Notes under the pieces: generated by a model | Database searches by the model: none | What the model was told of the DNA's origin: nothing | What the model saw: the letters and a program-made list of their open reading frames with translations, nothing else | Part shown: in pieces, positions 42,932 to 52,787 of the stretch | How positions within the stretch are numbered: position 1 is the first letter of the stretch | Layout of the letters: every line of letters begins with the position of its first letter | Translations under genes and position numbers: made by a program | Assembly (NCBI GenBank): GCA_016787725.1 | Contig: JAEUTZ010000021.1 | Coordinates: forward strand, 310,001-374,000 | Length of the DNA: 64,000 bases | Source of the DNA: Cyclobacteriaceae bacterium | Lineage (GTDB): Bacteria; Bacteroidota; Bacteroidia; Cytophagales; Cyclobacteriaceae | Reading direction: 5' to 3'

Positions 42932-45202
42932 TTACTGGATCGTCCAGCGTAAACCCAGTTGACCCCTTGCGCCCTGAATAGGCGCATAATTATAAGTGGT
43001 ATCAAACGTATAGCCATTCGGATTGGTATCCGGGCGTGCATTTCCGTTTTCATCAAAATATTTTCCGCCTGGGCGATCGAAAGGATCATCCGGATGCAGC
43101 AAGGGATTTTCGGGGATGAAGTTGAGCAGATTCTTGACCCCGGCATAAATTTCAAATTGAGAGTTAATTGTTTTCGTCAGCTGAAAATTCAACAACGCGA
43201 ACCAGGGCGACTGCGCAGGTCGAAAATCATTTTCTACCACAGGCAAATACATCGGTCCGGTTACGCGCCCCGATAAATCAAAAGTGAGATTTGATTTTTC
43301 AAGGGTGTAGCTGAGGGTGAATGTGCCGGAAAATCCGGGTGCTTGCACCTGTGGAACTTTTGTCATGCCCAGTTCGGAGTCCTGCATCTGATACACATCC
43401 ATCCAGGTAATACCGGAAATAATTTTCAAACTGTTGGCGAGCGATACATCGGCATTGACGGTCAGGCCACGGGAAATAGCGTGCCCCTCCAGATTGTTGT
43501 AAATGATTTTGTTTGGATCCGTCAGGAAATCCCCAACAATTTTATTGGTGAAGTACGTATAGAAGAGACTGGCATCGAGGTTAATGAACCCGTTATTCAA
43601 TAAGAAATTCCGGGCATAATTGATGTTCATATTCCAGGATTGCTCCGGAGCCAGATCACTTTCAATGACAACTTCCCGCGATCCGGTTAATGCAGCATGA
43701 TCTTCTGTAAAGAGATTGACCACCCGATATCCGCTTCCGCCCGTCAATCTTAATGTATTGTTCTTGTCGGGTGAAAATTTGAAACTCAAACGCGGGGTCC
43801 AAATGCTGCCATGTACATTGTGCCGATCGTAGCGAAGACCGGCCAGGGAAGTAAGCGTGGGGGATAGTTGCCACTCATCCTGAAGAAATATACCCGGGAG
43901 CAACGTAATATCCGGTTGGTTGGTGCCATCACCCTGCGCAGTACCGATTGTGTTGTCGTCATAGTGGATATAACGAACTGGAATTCCCGCCAGCAGATCG
44001 TGCTTGCCTAATTTTTTGTTGAACCGAACCTGAGCAAAAGCAACCTGCTGCGAAGCCAGGTATTTAATTGTTCCATAGTAGGAATCCTGCTGATGGAAGT
44101 TGTAAGAATAGTCCACAAATACCGGAGCATCGGTATTCAGTTGATAATTGCCAATTAATTCAGCCCGGTTGGTGTAAATCGATTCCCCATAAATTTGGTT
44201 GCTGCCGCGAAAAGACGGAGTCCACTGCAGCTCACCACCCCATCGGTTTTCATGCACATATCGTCCTGCCAGCGTGAAATTTTTACCGGAAGGCCGATGG
44301 AAACTCCACTTGTTGAAGAGTGAGATTCTGTTTTGCAAGGGAACATCGGTGAAATTATCATGATTGATATCCCGTCTCTGTTGGTAATTGAAGTAATTAA
44401 CACCAAACAGGGTGGAAGCTTTCCCTACTTTTACACCGGACGAAAGATCGACATTGTATTCGCCCACGGTGGTGGCAAAGGCATCGAGTTTTAAGACGGG
44501 TAAATACCCAGGCTCTTTAGTAATAATGTTAATGACCCCGCCTACGGCTTCGGAACCGTATAAGGTGGAGGCCGGTCCTTTAACAATTTCCATACGCTTT
44601 ACTAAACTGTTAGGAATGCCCGCCAACCCGTAGACTGTTGACAGACTGCTAACAATGGGCATACCGTCTATAAGGATCATCGTGTAGGGGCCTTCCAGTC
44701 CGTTAATGTGGATGTCGCCTGTGTTGCAAACATTGCAATTGATTTGTGGCTGAACTCCATTGACGAGCGAAAGTGCTTCGAATATATTGGGCGTTGGATT
44801 TTTTAAGAAGAAAGAAGGTGCGTACACCTCAATAGGAATCGGTGAATTCATTTTTGTCACTTCCTTCATGGTACCCGTTACCACTACTGCTTCCAACTGC
44901 GACACATCTTCGAACAATTCAACTTCGATGAATCCGGTCGTATTCTCCAGAATGGTAACCTCACGGCTCCAGGATAGATACCCAATACCAGACACAACCA
45001 CACGATGTTTTCCTGCCGGAATATTTTCGATGAAGAAGGCTCCTTGCTCATTCGTACTCGCCCCCAGGTGCGTGCCGGAAATAATTACGTTGACAAATTC
45101 AATAAACTCACCCTTACTTTTAACAGTGCCTGAAAGGGCTCCCTTTTGACCAAAGCCGAGGAGCGAGTAAAAGAGCAACAACAGGGTAAATTGTAGTCTC
45201 AT
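42932..45202 (-). CDS. TonB-dependent receptor with CarboxypepD_reg-like N-terminal domain
   Basis: 756 residues: signal peptide (to about 19), a carboxypeptidase-regulatory-like beta-sandwich (about 20-105), plug (about 110-235) with VVTGTMKEVTKMNSPIPIEVYAP, the INCNVCNTGDIHINGLEGPY segment with two cysteines, LIDGMPIVSSLSTVYGLAGI and VKGPASTLYGSEAVGGVINI, then a barrel ending LGLRWTIQ. The cysteine-containing plug loop is typical of one Bacteroidota receptor branch annotated for ferric-siderophore or copper uptake; the substrate is unknown. The dyad at 45251-45266 suggests iron control. Transcribed alone. Confidence 0.87.
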   Translation of the reverse strand: MRLQFTLLLLFYSLLGFGQKGALSGTVKSKGEFIEFVNVIISGTHLGASTNEQGAFFIENIPAGKHRVVVSGIGYLSWSREVTILENTTGFIEVELFEDVSQLEAVVVTGTMKEVTKMNSPIPIEVYAPSFFLKNPTPNIFEALSLVNGVQPQINCNVCNTGDIHINGLEGPYTMILIDGMPIVSSLSTVYGLAGIPNSLVKRMEIVKGPASTLYGSEAVGGVINIITKEPGYLPVLKLDAFATTVGEYNVDLSSGVKVGKASTLFGVNYFNYQQRRDINHDNFTDVPLQNRISLFNKWSFHRPSGKNFTLAGRYVHENRWGGELQWTPSFRGSNQIYGESIYTNRAELIGNYQLNTDAPVFVDYSYNFHQQDSYYGTIKYLASQQVAFAQVRFNKKLGKHDLLAGIPVRYIHYDDNTIGTAQGDGTNQPDITLLPGIFLQDEWQLSPTLTSLAGLRYDRHNVHGSIWTPRLSFKFSPDKNNTLRLTGGSGYRVVNLFTEDHAALTGSREVVIESDLAPEQSWNMNINYARNFLLNNGFINLDASLFYTYFTNKIVGDFLTDPNKIIYNNLEGHAISRGLTVNADVSLANSLKIISGITWMDVYQMQDSELGMTKVPQVQAPGFSGTFTLSYTLEKSNLTFDLSGRVTGPMYLPVVENDFRPAQSPWFALLNFQLTKTINSQFEIYAGVKNLLNFIPENPLLHPDDPFDRPGGKYFDENGNARPDTNPNGYTFDTTYNYAPIQGARGQLGLRWTIQ

Positions 45203-45250
45203 GATTTTTAGAGCTACAAATTTAAATAATTAGAATATTATAAAAAAATA

Positions 45251-45266
45251 TTTAGATTAATCTAAA
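45251..45266. promoter_or_regulatory. Fur-like dyad before the second TonB receptor
   Basis: TTTAGATTAATCTAAA is a perfect 16-bp palindrome 49 bases before the receptor ATG. A weaker TTAGAAT-ATTATAA lies at 45230-45243. Half-sites resemble those at 25062 and 30447, but the spacing is 0 instead of 1. Confidence 0.45.
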
Positions 45267-45333
45267 TTATTCTTTACAAAAAGCTTCAAATTGAACGATT
45301 TTTGATGATTTGAGAGAATGCGGGTTTACTTTA

Positions 45334-46032
45334 TCAACGAATTGTCTTACCGCGTACGGTTTTGTACCGGATCCAAAGGAAATCCTTGTACATTCTTTTC
45401 GCTGACAGCAGGTTGAAATGGGTAGCGAGCCGTTTACCGTAACCTTGGTCCACTTCAAAAACCGTGGGAGCGCCAATGGTGCCATCAGCAAGGGGTGCCA
45501 GTACAAGGCTGAATTCGTCAATCAATCCGGCTTTTAGAAAGGAACCATTCACATGACCACCACCATCGATGCGAACCCGCTTGATACCAAATAGCCGGTT
45601 AAGCTTATCCAATACCAAGTTGAGGTCCAGTACTTTTTTTCCGGCAAAAAGATAGGAGACATTTTTAGCCCGGAGGTGTTCGAGGTACGGTTTCGAAACT
45701 TGCTCGGTGAGCACTTCAATTACATGCTCGGAAGAAACCATATTGCTATCCCAAAAGCATTTGCCTTTTGGATCGATTACTACGGCAAATTTTTTTACTG
45801 GTTGGAGAGCCACAAAGTCCCTTTTTGAAAGCGTTGATTTTTTTCCTGACAACTTAAATTTCTTTTTACTGCAAAATTCCTGCATGGTTACCCGCCCTAC
45901 CAGCCATGCATCCGCTTTGATCTTAGCGGCCGGTTCTTCAAAATACTTATGGTGATCTTTCAAACCCCAGATCGTCTGTATGATCCGGCCATCCACCGAG
46001 CCGAACATATGGCAGATTACATAGGGCCTCAT
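45334..46032 (-). CDS. RibD C-terminal-like (dihydrofolate reductase family) protein
   Basis: With ATG 46030-46032 the protein has 232 residues starting RPYVICHMFGSVDGRI after the initiator. The RibD_C/DHFR-like fold has WLVGRVTMQEF near residue 45, VSYLFAGKKVLDLNLVLDKL and IRVDGGGHVNGSFLKAGLIDEFSLVLAPL near the end, matching NADPH-dependent pyrimidine/folate reductase relatives. A frame running to 46107 is not needed. Its ATG overlaps the stop of the M28 peptidase gene by one base. The exact substrate is unknown; it is not the folA of this genome. Confidence 0.82.
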   Translation of the reverse strand: MRPYVICHMFGSVDGRIIQTIWGLKDHHKYFEEPAAKIKADAWLVGRVTMQEFCSKKKFKLSGKKSTLSKRDFVALQPVKKFAVVIDPKGKCFWDSNMVSSEHVIEVLTEQVSKPYLEHLRAKNVSYLFAGKKVLDLNLVLDKLNRLFGIKRVRIDGGGHVNGSFLKAGLIDEFSLVLAPLADGTIGAPTVFEVDQGYGKRLATHFNLLSAKRMYKDFLWIRYKTVRGKTIR

Positions 46033-48110
46033 CACTTTGTTAATTTCGTAATGCCTTCCATTTTGAATTTCAACCTTGCCATAGCATCCAGGTATTTCTG
46101 CTCCCACATTTTTAGGTTCGCTGTGGACTTGTTGGCTACCTCATACTGAAAACCCGGTAAGATTGCAGAAGCATATCCGCTGTACGGATCGGGCGAAGCA
46201 TACAACGATTTATACCAATTACCATATGGCATTCCTTCTTTGTCAATCCACTGCCGCTCCACCAACAGCAGTTCTGCATTGATGGCATTTTTATTTGCTT
46301 CTTGCATGGTCTTCAATGCGGCCTCACAGGTTTCTCCCGTCTTTTTTAAGTCATCGGCTGCTTTCATCAGGGCATCAAATGAAAATTTGGTTTCGGATTT
46401 ATCATAGCTATGAACCAGCTTTTGCAAACTTTCGAAGTGGATTCTTAAATCGGTACCATAGCGACTTAATGAGTAGGGAATCACATCGGCATTGGCCAAC
46501 CGCAAGGCAGCTAAACCAAACACGCGTTCCACCATTGGACCCATCGTGAAAGTGGGGTCTACAAATCGTTCGTAATACGTGTAACTATCATGATTGGAGT
46601 GATACATGGTGGGGCCTCCGGTACCTCCGCTCCAGGATGGTATTCCAACGTGCGTATAAAAGGCGATGTGATCCGAACCTCCCCCTAAGTTACCGATGGG
46701 TGGTGCGGGTCGCTTCCCTTGCCAGTGTTCAAAAACCGACTTTGAAGAATCCGGATAGGGTACCGCTTTGGTAGCGTCAATGATCAATTCTTTTAATGAC
46801 GGGCTTGAAGCTCCGCCAAAACTTCTTCCGGAAACAGCTCCATCGGCATTGAAGTAGGCGATGCCCTTTGCATTCAACTCATCGCGAAATTGTTCTACCC
46901 ACTCCGTTGAACCAATAACACCCTGTTCCTCCGCATCCCAGTGGGCAATCTTTATGGTTCGTTTGGGTTTATAACCCGCCTGTGTAAGCTTTCCCAGCGA
47001 TTCACCGAGGGTTAACAACATGGCCGTGCCGCTGTTCGGATCGGTGGCACCAAAGCCCCAGGCATCGTAATGGGCACCAGCAATAATCCATTCATTGGGA
47101 AACTCCGATCCAGCCAGGGTACCCACCACATTATACACCCGTTGGATTTCTCTTTTCTGCTGCACATTCACCCGCACTTTCAATTCAGACCCACCATCCA
47201 GCCGGTAAGTAAAGGGCAATCCGCCCTGCCAGCCAGAGGGAACGGGTTTGCCATTCATCCGACCAATGATTTCCTTAGCGGCACCGTAAGGCAGTGGTAA
47301 TACCGGAATGGAATGCATACCACTAACTTCTTCCGGTTTTTTGCGCACAATTTTCTTTTTACCATCAACGGGTAATGCGGGTTCAAACGGGGTGAGTGGA
47401 TCGCCCGTCCAATCCAAGGTTAACAGCGAGCCGCGTTGAATGCTGCTTTCATTAAAATAGGGTCCTTCCGGATAAACCAATCCTTTCATATAGCCACTGT
47501 CACCCGGATCCGTGAAAATGATTAAGCCAACGGCCCCATAGGCTTGTGCGTATTTGGCTTTATAGCCGCGGAAGTTTCCGCCATAGCGCGCCAGTACTAT
47601 TTTTCCTTTAACCGAAATACCCAGGGATTGAAGTTTTTCAAAATCTTCTCTGCGGCCATAGTTAGCATAAACTACTTCCGCAGTTACATCGCCAGAACCC
47701 GTGTATGCGTTGTAGCCAAAAACCAGATTGGCATCAGAAGAAAAGGGATCTTCTTTGTGAATGTACTCTTTGTTGTTGAGGGGCACGCGAATGGGTTCTA
47801 CAATTTCAGCTGTGACCAACCCGGGCATAACCGGCAGGTAAATATCATAGGGAAAAATTTCTACTTGCAACCCGGCCTTACGCATAACATCGGCCATGTA
47901 ATCGCGTACGCGTTCATTGGCTTTTGTTCCGGCAACATGGGGTTCCTGCGTTAGTTTTTTTAAATGGTTTTTGTACGATTCGCTTTGCTGTTGCTGCAGG
48001 AAAATGGTTTCAACAGTTTTTTGGTTGGCTTCCTGTTGACTGGAGAATCCGGTAAGATTTTGGGAGTAGGTGGCAACTGGAATTACAAGTAACAAAAGCA
48101 AGTTCTTCAT
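46032..48110 (-). CDS. M28 family zinc peptidase (glutamate carboxypeptidase II / PSMA-like)
   Basis: 692 residues with signal peptide, a PA domain (about 130-270), the M28 catalytic domain (about 340-550) and a C-terminal transferrin-receptor-like dimerisation domain (about 580-690). Zinc ligands can be assigned to HYDAWGFGATDPNSG (His, Asp), WDAEEQGVIGSTEWV (catalytic Glu-Glu pair) and GGGSDHIAFYTHVGIPSW (Asp, His). Relatives remove C-terminal glutamate or other residues from peptides. It is probably periplasmic, and the RibD-like gene follows in the same transcript. Confidence 0.93.
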   Translation of the reverse strand: MKNLLLLLVIPVATYSQNLTGFSSQQEANQKTVETIFLQQQQSESYKNHLKKLTQEPHVAGTKANERVRDYMADVMRKAGLQVEIFPYDIYLPVMPGLVTAEIVEPIRVPLNNKEYIHKEDPFSSDANLVFGYNAYTGSGDVTAEVVYANYGRREDFEKLQSLGISVKGKIVLARYGGNFRGYKAKYAQAYGAVGLIIFTDPGDSGYMKGLVYPEGPYFNESSIQRGSLLTLDWTGDPLTPFEPALPVDGKKKIVRKKPEEVSGMHSIPVLPLPYGAAKEIIGRMNGKPVPSGWQGGLPFTYRLDGGSELKVRVNVQQKREIQRVYNVVGTLAGSEFPNEWIIAGAHYDAWGFGATDPNSGTAMLLTLGESLGKLTQAGYKPKRTIKIAHWDAEEQGVIGSTEWVEQFRDELNAKGIAYFNADGAVSGRSFGGASSPSLKELIIDATKAVPYPDSSKSVFEHWQGKRPAPPIGNLGGGSDHIAFYTHVGIPSWSGGTGGPTMYHSNHDSYTYYERFVDPTFTMGPMVERVFGLAALRLANADVIPYSLSRYGTDLRIHFESLQKLVHSYDKSETKFSFDALMKAADDLKKTGETCEAALKTMQEANKNAINAELLLVERQWIDKEGMPYGNWYKSLYASPDPYSGYASAILPGFQYEVANKSTANLKMWEQKYLDAMARLKFKMEGITKLTK

Positions 48111-48180
48111 GACACTGGATTTTTGCCTGAAGAAACCAAAACTTTTAGCGGAACCTATAACTATTTTTTGAGCGGTTAAT

Positions 48181-49383
48181 TTATCGGGTTTCCATCCTGG
48201 TTTTTCTCACCAGCATGTAATGTTGTTGCGCGGTACCCCAATGATACCCCAGCGAAAAGGGTAATGGCGTTCGATTGGCAGAAACTTTATAGGCTGAATC
48301 AAGATCGGGTTGATACCGGACTTCACCAAAGTCTTTGATAGGTTTTGTGTATGTTCCGAATAAATGAACGGTTCTGTTCAGCTGTTTCTTGAAATCTTTA
48401 AATGGGATTCCGGTATCATCCTGAAAAATGTTGTCAGAATGAGTAAGAATGATGTCCTTAATTTCGGTGAATTGAGAATTGTGCAAGAGGTACGAAGCCG
48501 ACTTAACAAATGTATTGAACGGGGCTTGCTCAGAAATAAACCTGACAAATTCAGGGCGGTCCCGCAACCCACCATTGGAAATACTGGCCGAAAAATAATA
48601 AAGGGTTTTCACTTTTTTTGATTCCAGATTCCGGAATATCAGCTTGACTCCCTGTGTCGTTTGCCAATGAAGTTTTTTATACTCAACAATGGATTCCTGT
48701 CCTGCCGAATCAAGCGTTATGTATTGTTGACGGAGTAACTCATGCCCTGTACGTTCAAGGAAAAAATAGAGAGGCGGAAGTACCCCGCTGATGGCCTTCA
48801 GGTCTTTCTGCATGTGATTGGTAATGAAATAGCTCTTTTGAAAGATGTCGCGCAATGACCTTCCCAGGCTATCTAAAAAATGGTCGCGTTTAGGAACCCG
48901 AACAGTATCCAGAGCCGGAACTTCAATAATGGGCTCAAGGGCAGCCAGAACATATACTGGAGCATCTGGATATAAATAGTATGCATGTAAAAAGTCCGGC
49001 CCTGAAAAAGGATAGAACAAAACCAGCGAATCATTTTGCAGTGGAGCAAAGACACTATCCTGCCAGTGTTCAATTTTCCCTAAGCGATTCTTGTACATTT
49101 TTTCCCAGTTGAAGTCCATCGAGATTTTGAACTGCTCCCAATAGGCATCGGTTTCGAGGGCGGTAAATGAGTTAGAATCCAACTGCGGAAGACCCGCAAT
49201 AAATCGAGCCAGATTGTCCAACAACGTGTCTTTTTGAACGGGTGGCTTTATGGGAATGACTTCTTCCGAGAATAAAGTATCCGCGGGTTTAACCGCGATT
49301 GTATCGGGGTCCTGATCGTGCTGTGGCGATGTACAGGCCAACAGGAGACCTGAAAAGAAAATGAGACTCAGAAAATATTTCAT
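48181..49383 (-). CDS. Lipoprotein of unknown function
   Basis: With ATG 49381-49383 the protein has 400 residues and a lipoprotein signal (MKYFLSLIFFSGLLLACTSP). The frame extends 45 codons upstream into the permease gene, which is spurious. The mature part is predicted mixed alpha/beta with the stretches DSLVLFYPFSGPDFLHAYYL, GLRDRPEFVRFI and LSLGYHWGTAQQH-like end; no family was recognised. Its ATG overlaps the stop of the APC permease gene by four bases, implying coupling to amino-acid transport or to a common regulation. Confidence 0.75.
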   Translation of the reverse strand: MKYFLSLIFFSGLLLACTSPQHDQDPDTIAVKPADTLFSEEVIPIKPPVQKDTLLDNLARFIAGLPQLDSNSFTALETDAYWEQFKISMDFNWEKMYKNRLGKIEHWQDSVFAPLQNDSLVLFYPFSGPDFLHAYYLYPDAPVYVLAALEPIIEVPALDTVRVPKRDHFLDSLGRSLRDIFQKSYFITNHMQKDLKAISGVLPPLYFFLERTGHELLRQQYITLDSAGQESIVEYKKLHWQTTQGVKLIFRNLESKKVKTLYYFSASISNGGLRDRPEFVRFISEQAPFNTFVKSASYLLHNSQFTEIKDIILTHSDNIFQDDTGIPFKDFKKQLNRTVHLFGTYTKPIKDFGEVRYQPDLDSAYKVSANRTPLPFSLGYHWGTAQQHYMLVRKTRMETR

Positions 49384-50693
49384 GAAGTGGGTGAATTGCC
49401 GTTTTGGGTTCGGGCTGCAACCAAGTACAGTATATAACCGGGAATCATGGTTCCAACAGAGTACAGAATGATCTTCATATCTTCGGCTGCAACATAATAA
49501 ATCATCCAAAGCGTACAAACAATAAAAATCAAGGGCGGCAGCGGATAGAGTGGTGTTCTAAAGGGGGGTTCACTTGCCTGTTGCTTTCGCAGAAAGAATA
49601 TTCCAAAAACAGTGATCATGGAGAAAAAGGAAAGGCTGACGGAAATGTATTGAATGATTTCCTTGAAGGAGCTTACTACTACCAGAAAGATAGACCACCC
49701 TGCCTGCGCCAGGATAGCGAGATACGGCATGTTAAATCGATTCTTGGTTGAAAAGGAACGCAGCAAACGGTAGTCTTCTCCCATGGCTTCGGTAACCCGC
49801 GGCCCGGCAATGGTCATGGCACTGAGGGTGGAAAGCAGCGCCACGCTGAAAATACCCGAGAAGATAAAACCGGCACGCTTGCCAAAAAGTTTTTGGGCCA
49901 CAATGTTACCAATGTCATTTTGACCGTGTAACTCCTGAAAGGTAGCCGTATAAAGAAACATGGAATTTAAACCGAGATAGACAGCCGTAACAATCAATGT
50001 TCCGGCAATCAAGGAGCGCGGCAGATTTCGTTTGGGATCATCAAGGTTACCTGCTATGTAAGCGGAGGCATTCCAGCCGGTGTAGGCATACACGACAAAA
50101 ACCAACGAGACGGCAAATCCCGGGCTCATCACTAAATCCCAGTCTCCGGGTTGTGGTAGAAAATGAATGTCGGACTTGTTGTTCGAGGTTACAAAGAAGG
50201 GTGCAATACAGAAGAAAACGATCAGGCTTAGTTTTATTGAGGTGAGAATGGTTTGCGCCCAACCGCCTGTTTTTACTCCAAACCAATGAATACCGGCAAC
50301 CCCTACGATCGCCACAATGGCAATTCCTTGAGTGGGCAACCCGGTGGCCTCCGTTGCATATTCACCGATGGCGATCGCTACAGCAGAGATGGCTCCCGCA
50401 AACCCTACCACCGCACTCATCCAGCCGCTAAGAAAGCCCAAGGCCGGATGGAAAATTTTTTGCAAGTACAAATATTCACCACCCGAACGATTTAAAACGG
50501 TGGCAATTTCCGCATAGGTAAAGGCACCCGATAGGGCCACAATTCCGCCTAAAAGCCAGAGCATCAGGATGACAAATCCAGAAGGGAGTGGCCCAACCTG
50601 GTACCCCAACGAAGTAAACACTCCGGTTCCAATCATGTTGGCGATTACCAGCATGATAGCAACAGAAAGTGTGTAGTTTTTTGGGGCGGCCAT
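49380..50693 (-). CDS. APC family amino-acid permease
   Basis: 437 residues with about twelve hydrophobic segments. The N-terminal VIANMIGTGVFTSLGYQVGPL is the substrate-binding GTGVF-type motif of the APC superfamily. AFTYAEIATVLNRSGGEYLYL and AYTGWNASAYIAGNLDDPKRNLPRS are also characteristic. It is most like the cationic/neutral amino-acid exchangers; the substrate is unknown. Its gene is followed by the lipoprotein of unknown function with an ATGA overlap. Confidence 0.92.
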   Translation of the reverse strand: MAAPKNYTLSVAIMLVIANMIGTGVFTSLGYQVGPLPSGFVILMLWLLGGIVALSGAFTYAEIATVLNRSGGEYLYLQKIFHPALGFLSGWMSAVVGFAGAISAVAIAIGEYATEATGLPTQGIAIVAIVGVAGIHWFGVKTGGWAQTILTSIKLSLIVFFCIAPFFVTSNNKSDIHFLPQPGDWDLVMSPGFAVSLVFVVYAYTGWNASAYIAGNLDDPKRNLPRSLIAGTLIVTAVYLGLNSMFLYTATFQELHGQNDIGNIVAQKLFGKRAGFIFSGIFSVALLSTLSAMTIAGPRVTEAMGEDYRLLRSFSTKNRFNMPYLAILAQAGWSIFLVVVSSFKEIIQYISVSLSFFSMITVFGIFFLRKQQASEPPFRTPLYPLPPLIFIVCTLWMIYYVAAEDMKIILYSVGTMIPGYILYLVAARTQNGNSPTS

Positions 50694-50873
50694 TTGAATA
50701 AACCGAGAAGATCAGCATTGAGATTGAAAAAGCAAAATTCATACAGGGCGTGGTTGGGGATAATATTTCGCAATGAAATTACACCGTTTCACAACCTGTA
50801 CGATCAGATTGCACTAAAGCGATTGGGTTTGCTTTGTTAACTTGTTATTTTACCACTACTAATCGACTTACCT

Positions 50874-52787
50874 ATGAAAAGAATTCTGTTGGTCATCGCG
50901 GTCATGATTTTGTGGGTGCCCGTCTGGGGCCAGGTTCCAGACTCTCTTTATATAAAGGAGCATTACGAAAAACTGGAGGTCCAGATACCGATGCGCGATG
51001 GCATCAAATTATTCACCTCCATCTATGTGCCAAAAGATAAAAGCAAAACGTACCCCATCTTAATGCAGCGCACCTGCTACAGCGTGGCACCTTATGGTCC
51101 CAACAAATTCAGACGTACCCTGAGGCCGTCCGGATTCCTGATGCGCGATGGATACATTTTTGTGTATCAGGATGTACGTGGCCGCTGGATGTCGGAAGGC
51201 ACGTTTGACAACATGCGGCCCAACATTCCTGGCAATGACCGAAAAAATAAGACAGCCATCGATGAAGCTTCGGATACCTGGGATACCATTGATTGGCTGA
51301 TAAAAAATGTGAAGGGGAATAATGGCCGGGTAGGACAATGGGGAATATCCTATCCGGGGTTCTATGCGGCCGCAGGTATACCCGATGCACATCCTGCTTT
51401 GAAGGCCTCTTCACCCCAGGCGCCTATTTCTGATTTTTGGTTTGATGACTTTCACCACAATGGAGTATTTCTGCAAAGCTACCTGGCTGCGTTTGCCACA
51501 TTCGGGTATCAGCATGATCAACCAACAGATAAGAGCTGGTACAGCGATAAAAATCAACGCTTCAGTTCCGGTGCTTCGCGGCCCCGCGATGGCTATGACT
51601 TTCATCTGGAATTGGGGCCACTAAAAAATGCTACTGAAAAATTCCATCACGACAATTTCTTTTGGCAGCAACTCATCGATCATCCCAATTATGATGAGTT
51701 CTGGCAAAAACGGAATTTACTACCGCACCTCACGGGTGTTAATCACTCGGTGATGACGGTAGGCGGATGGTATGATGCCGAAGATCTGTATGGACCACTC
51801 AATATTTACAAGCGCATTGAGTCTACCAGCCCAGCCACCCACAATACCATCGTGATGGGTCCGTGGAGCCATGGTGACTGGGCCCGCGAAAATGGATTTC
51901 AGGCTGTGAATCACATTTATTTTGGTGACAGCATTTCCACCTTTTACCAACGTGAAGTGGAACGGAAGTTTTTCAATTCGATCTTGAAGGAGAATGTGAA
52001 GCCCGATTTACCCGAAGCGATGATGTATGATTGTGGGTTAAAGGTATGGAAGCAATTTACCGAATGGCCACCCAAAGGAATCCCGGCAGTGAAGTTATAC
52101 TTTGCCGAAAACGGAAGACTGTTTGTAAATCAGCCAACCCGACCCGAGGCTGAGTTTGAGTACATCAGCGATCCGGCCAAACCCGTACCCTATACCTCGC
52201 AAACGGAGGGGCTTACCTTCACACCGCGCAGGTTTATGACCGATGATCAGCGACTGGCCTCCACCCGGCCGGATGTGATTACGTTTGAAACCGAACCGCT
52301 TACCAATGAGGTGACGCTGGCAGGGGAAATTATGGCCCGGTTAAAAGTGTCGATGTCATCGACTGATGCCGACTTCATTGTTAAGTTGATTGATGTGTAT
52401 CCCAATGATCACCCCAGTTATAAACACAACCCAAACAATATTATTATGGGTGGCTATCAGCAATTAGTTCGTCACGAAGTGTTTCGCGGCCGGTGGCGTA
52501 ACAGCTTTGAAAAGCCTGAGCCCTTTACGCCCGGAGCGATAACAGAGGTAAACATTACGCTACAGGATATCCTCCACACGTTCAAAAAAGGTCACAGGAT
52601 CATGGTTCAGATTCACAGCACCTGGTTTCCTTATATCGATCGAAACCCACAGAAATATGTAGACAATATTTATACGGCCAATGCCGAAGATTTTGTAAAG
52701 GCAACCATCAAGGTATATGGTTCTTCGGTAGTGGAGATTGGTGGTGGTGAAAAACTGAACACAAAAATCGATACCTTTAAGAAATGA
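50874..52787 (+). CDS. CocE/NonD family S15 hydrolase (X-Pro dipeptidyl-peptidase/acyl-esterase type)
   Basis: 637 residues with a signal peptide (ILLVIAVMILWVPVWGQ). The alpha/beta-hydrolase domain has the nucleophile in GQWGISYPGFYAAAG, VYQDVRGRWMSEGTFD earlier, the acid in VGGWYDAEDLYGPL and the His in VMGPWSHGDWA. A C-terminal jelly-roll domain (about 390-620) ends with HTFKKGHRIMVQIHSTWFP. It hydrolyses acyl-ester or X-Pro bonds in the periplasm; the substrate is unknown. The next gene's ATG overlaps its stop by four bases. Confidence 0.9.
   Translation: MKRILLVIAVMILWVPVWGQVPDSLYIKEHYEKLEVQIPMRDGIKLFTSIYVPKDKSKTYPILMQRTCYSVAPYGPNKFRRTLRPSGFLMRDGYIFVYQDVRGRWMSEGTFDNMRPNIPGNDRKNKTAIDEASDTWDTIDWLIKNVKGNNGRVGQWGISYPGFYAAAGIPDAHPALKASSPQAPISDFWFDDFHHNGVFLQSYLAAFATFGYQHDQPTDKSWYSDKNQRFSSGASRPRDGYDFHLELGPLKNATEKFHHDNFFWQQLIDHPNYDEFWQKRNLLPHLTGVNHSVMTVGGWYDAEDLYGPLNIYKRIESTSPATHNTIVMGPWSHGDWARENGFQAVNHIYFGDSISTFYQREVERKFFNSILKENVKPDLPEAMMYDCGLKVWKQFTEWPPKGIPAVKLYFAENGRLFVNQPTRPEAEFEYISDPAKPVPYTSQTEGLTFTPRRFMTDDQRLASTRPDVITFETEPLTNEVTLAGEIMARLKVSMSSTDADFIVKLIDVYPNDHPSYKHNPNNIIMGGYQQLVRHEVFRGRWRNSFEKPEPFTPGAITEVNITLQDILHTFKKGHRIMVQIHSTWFPYIDRNPQKYVDNIYTANAEDFVKATIKVYGSSVVEIGGGEKLNTKIDTFKK

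Noticed and set aside
42932-45202. SusC-type glycan transporter
   Set aside because: It has the CarboxypepD_reg domain but is too short (756 residues) for SusC, and no SusD gene follows.
45230-45243. TTAGAATATTATAA as a further Fur-like box
   Set aside because: The half-sites fit only with zero spacing and one mismatch in an extremely A/T-rich stretch, so it is mentioned only as a weak neighbour of the 16-bp palindrome.
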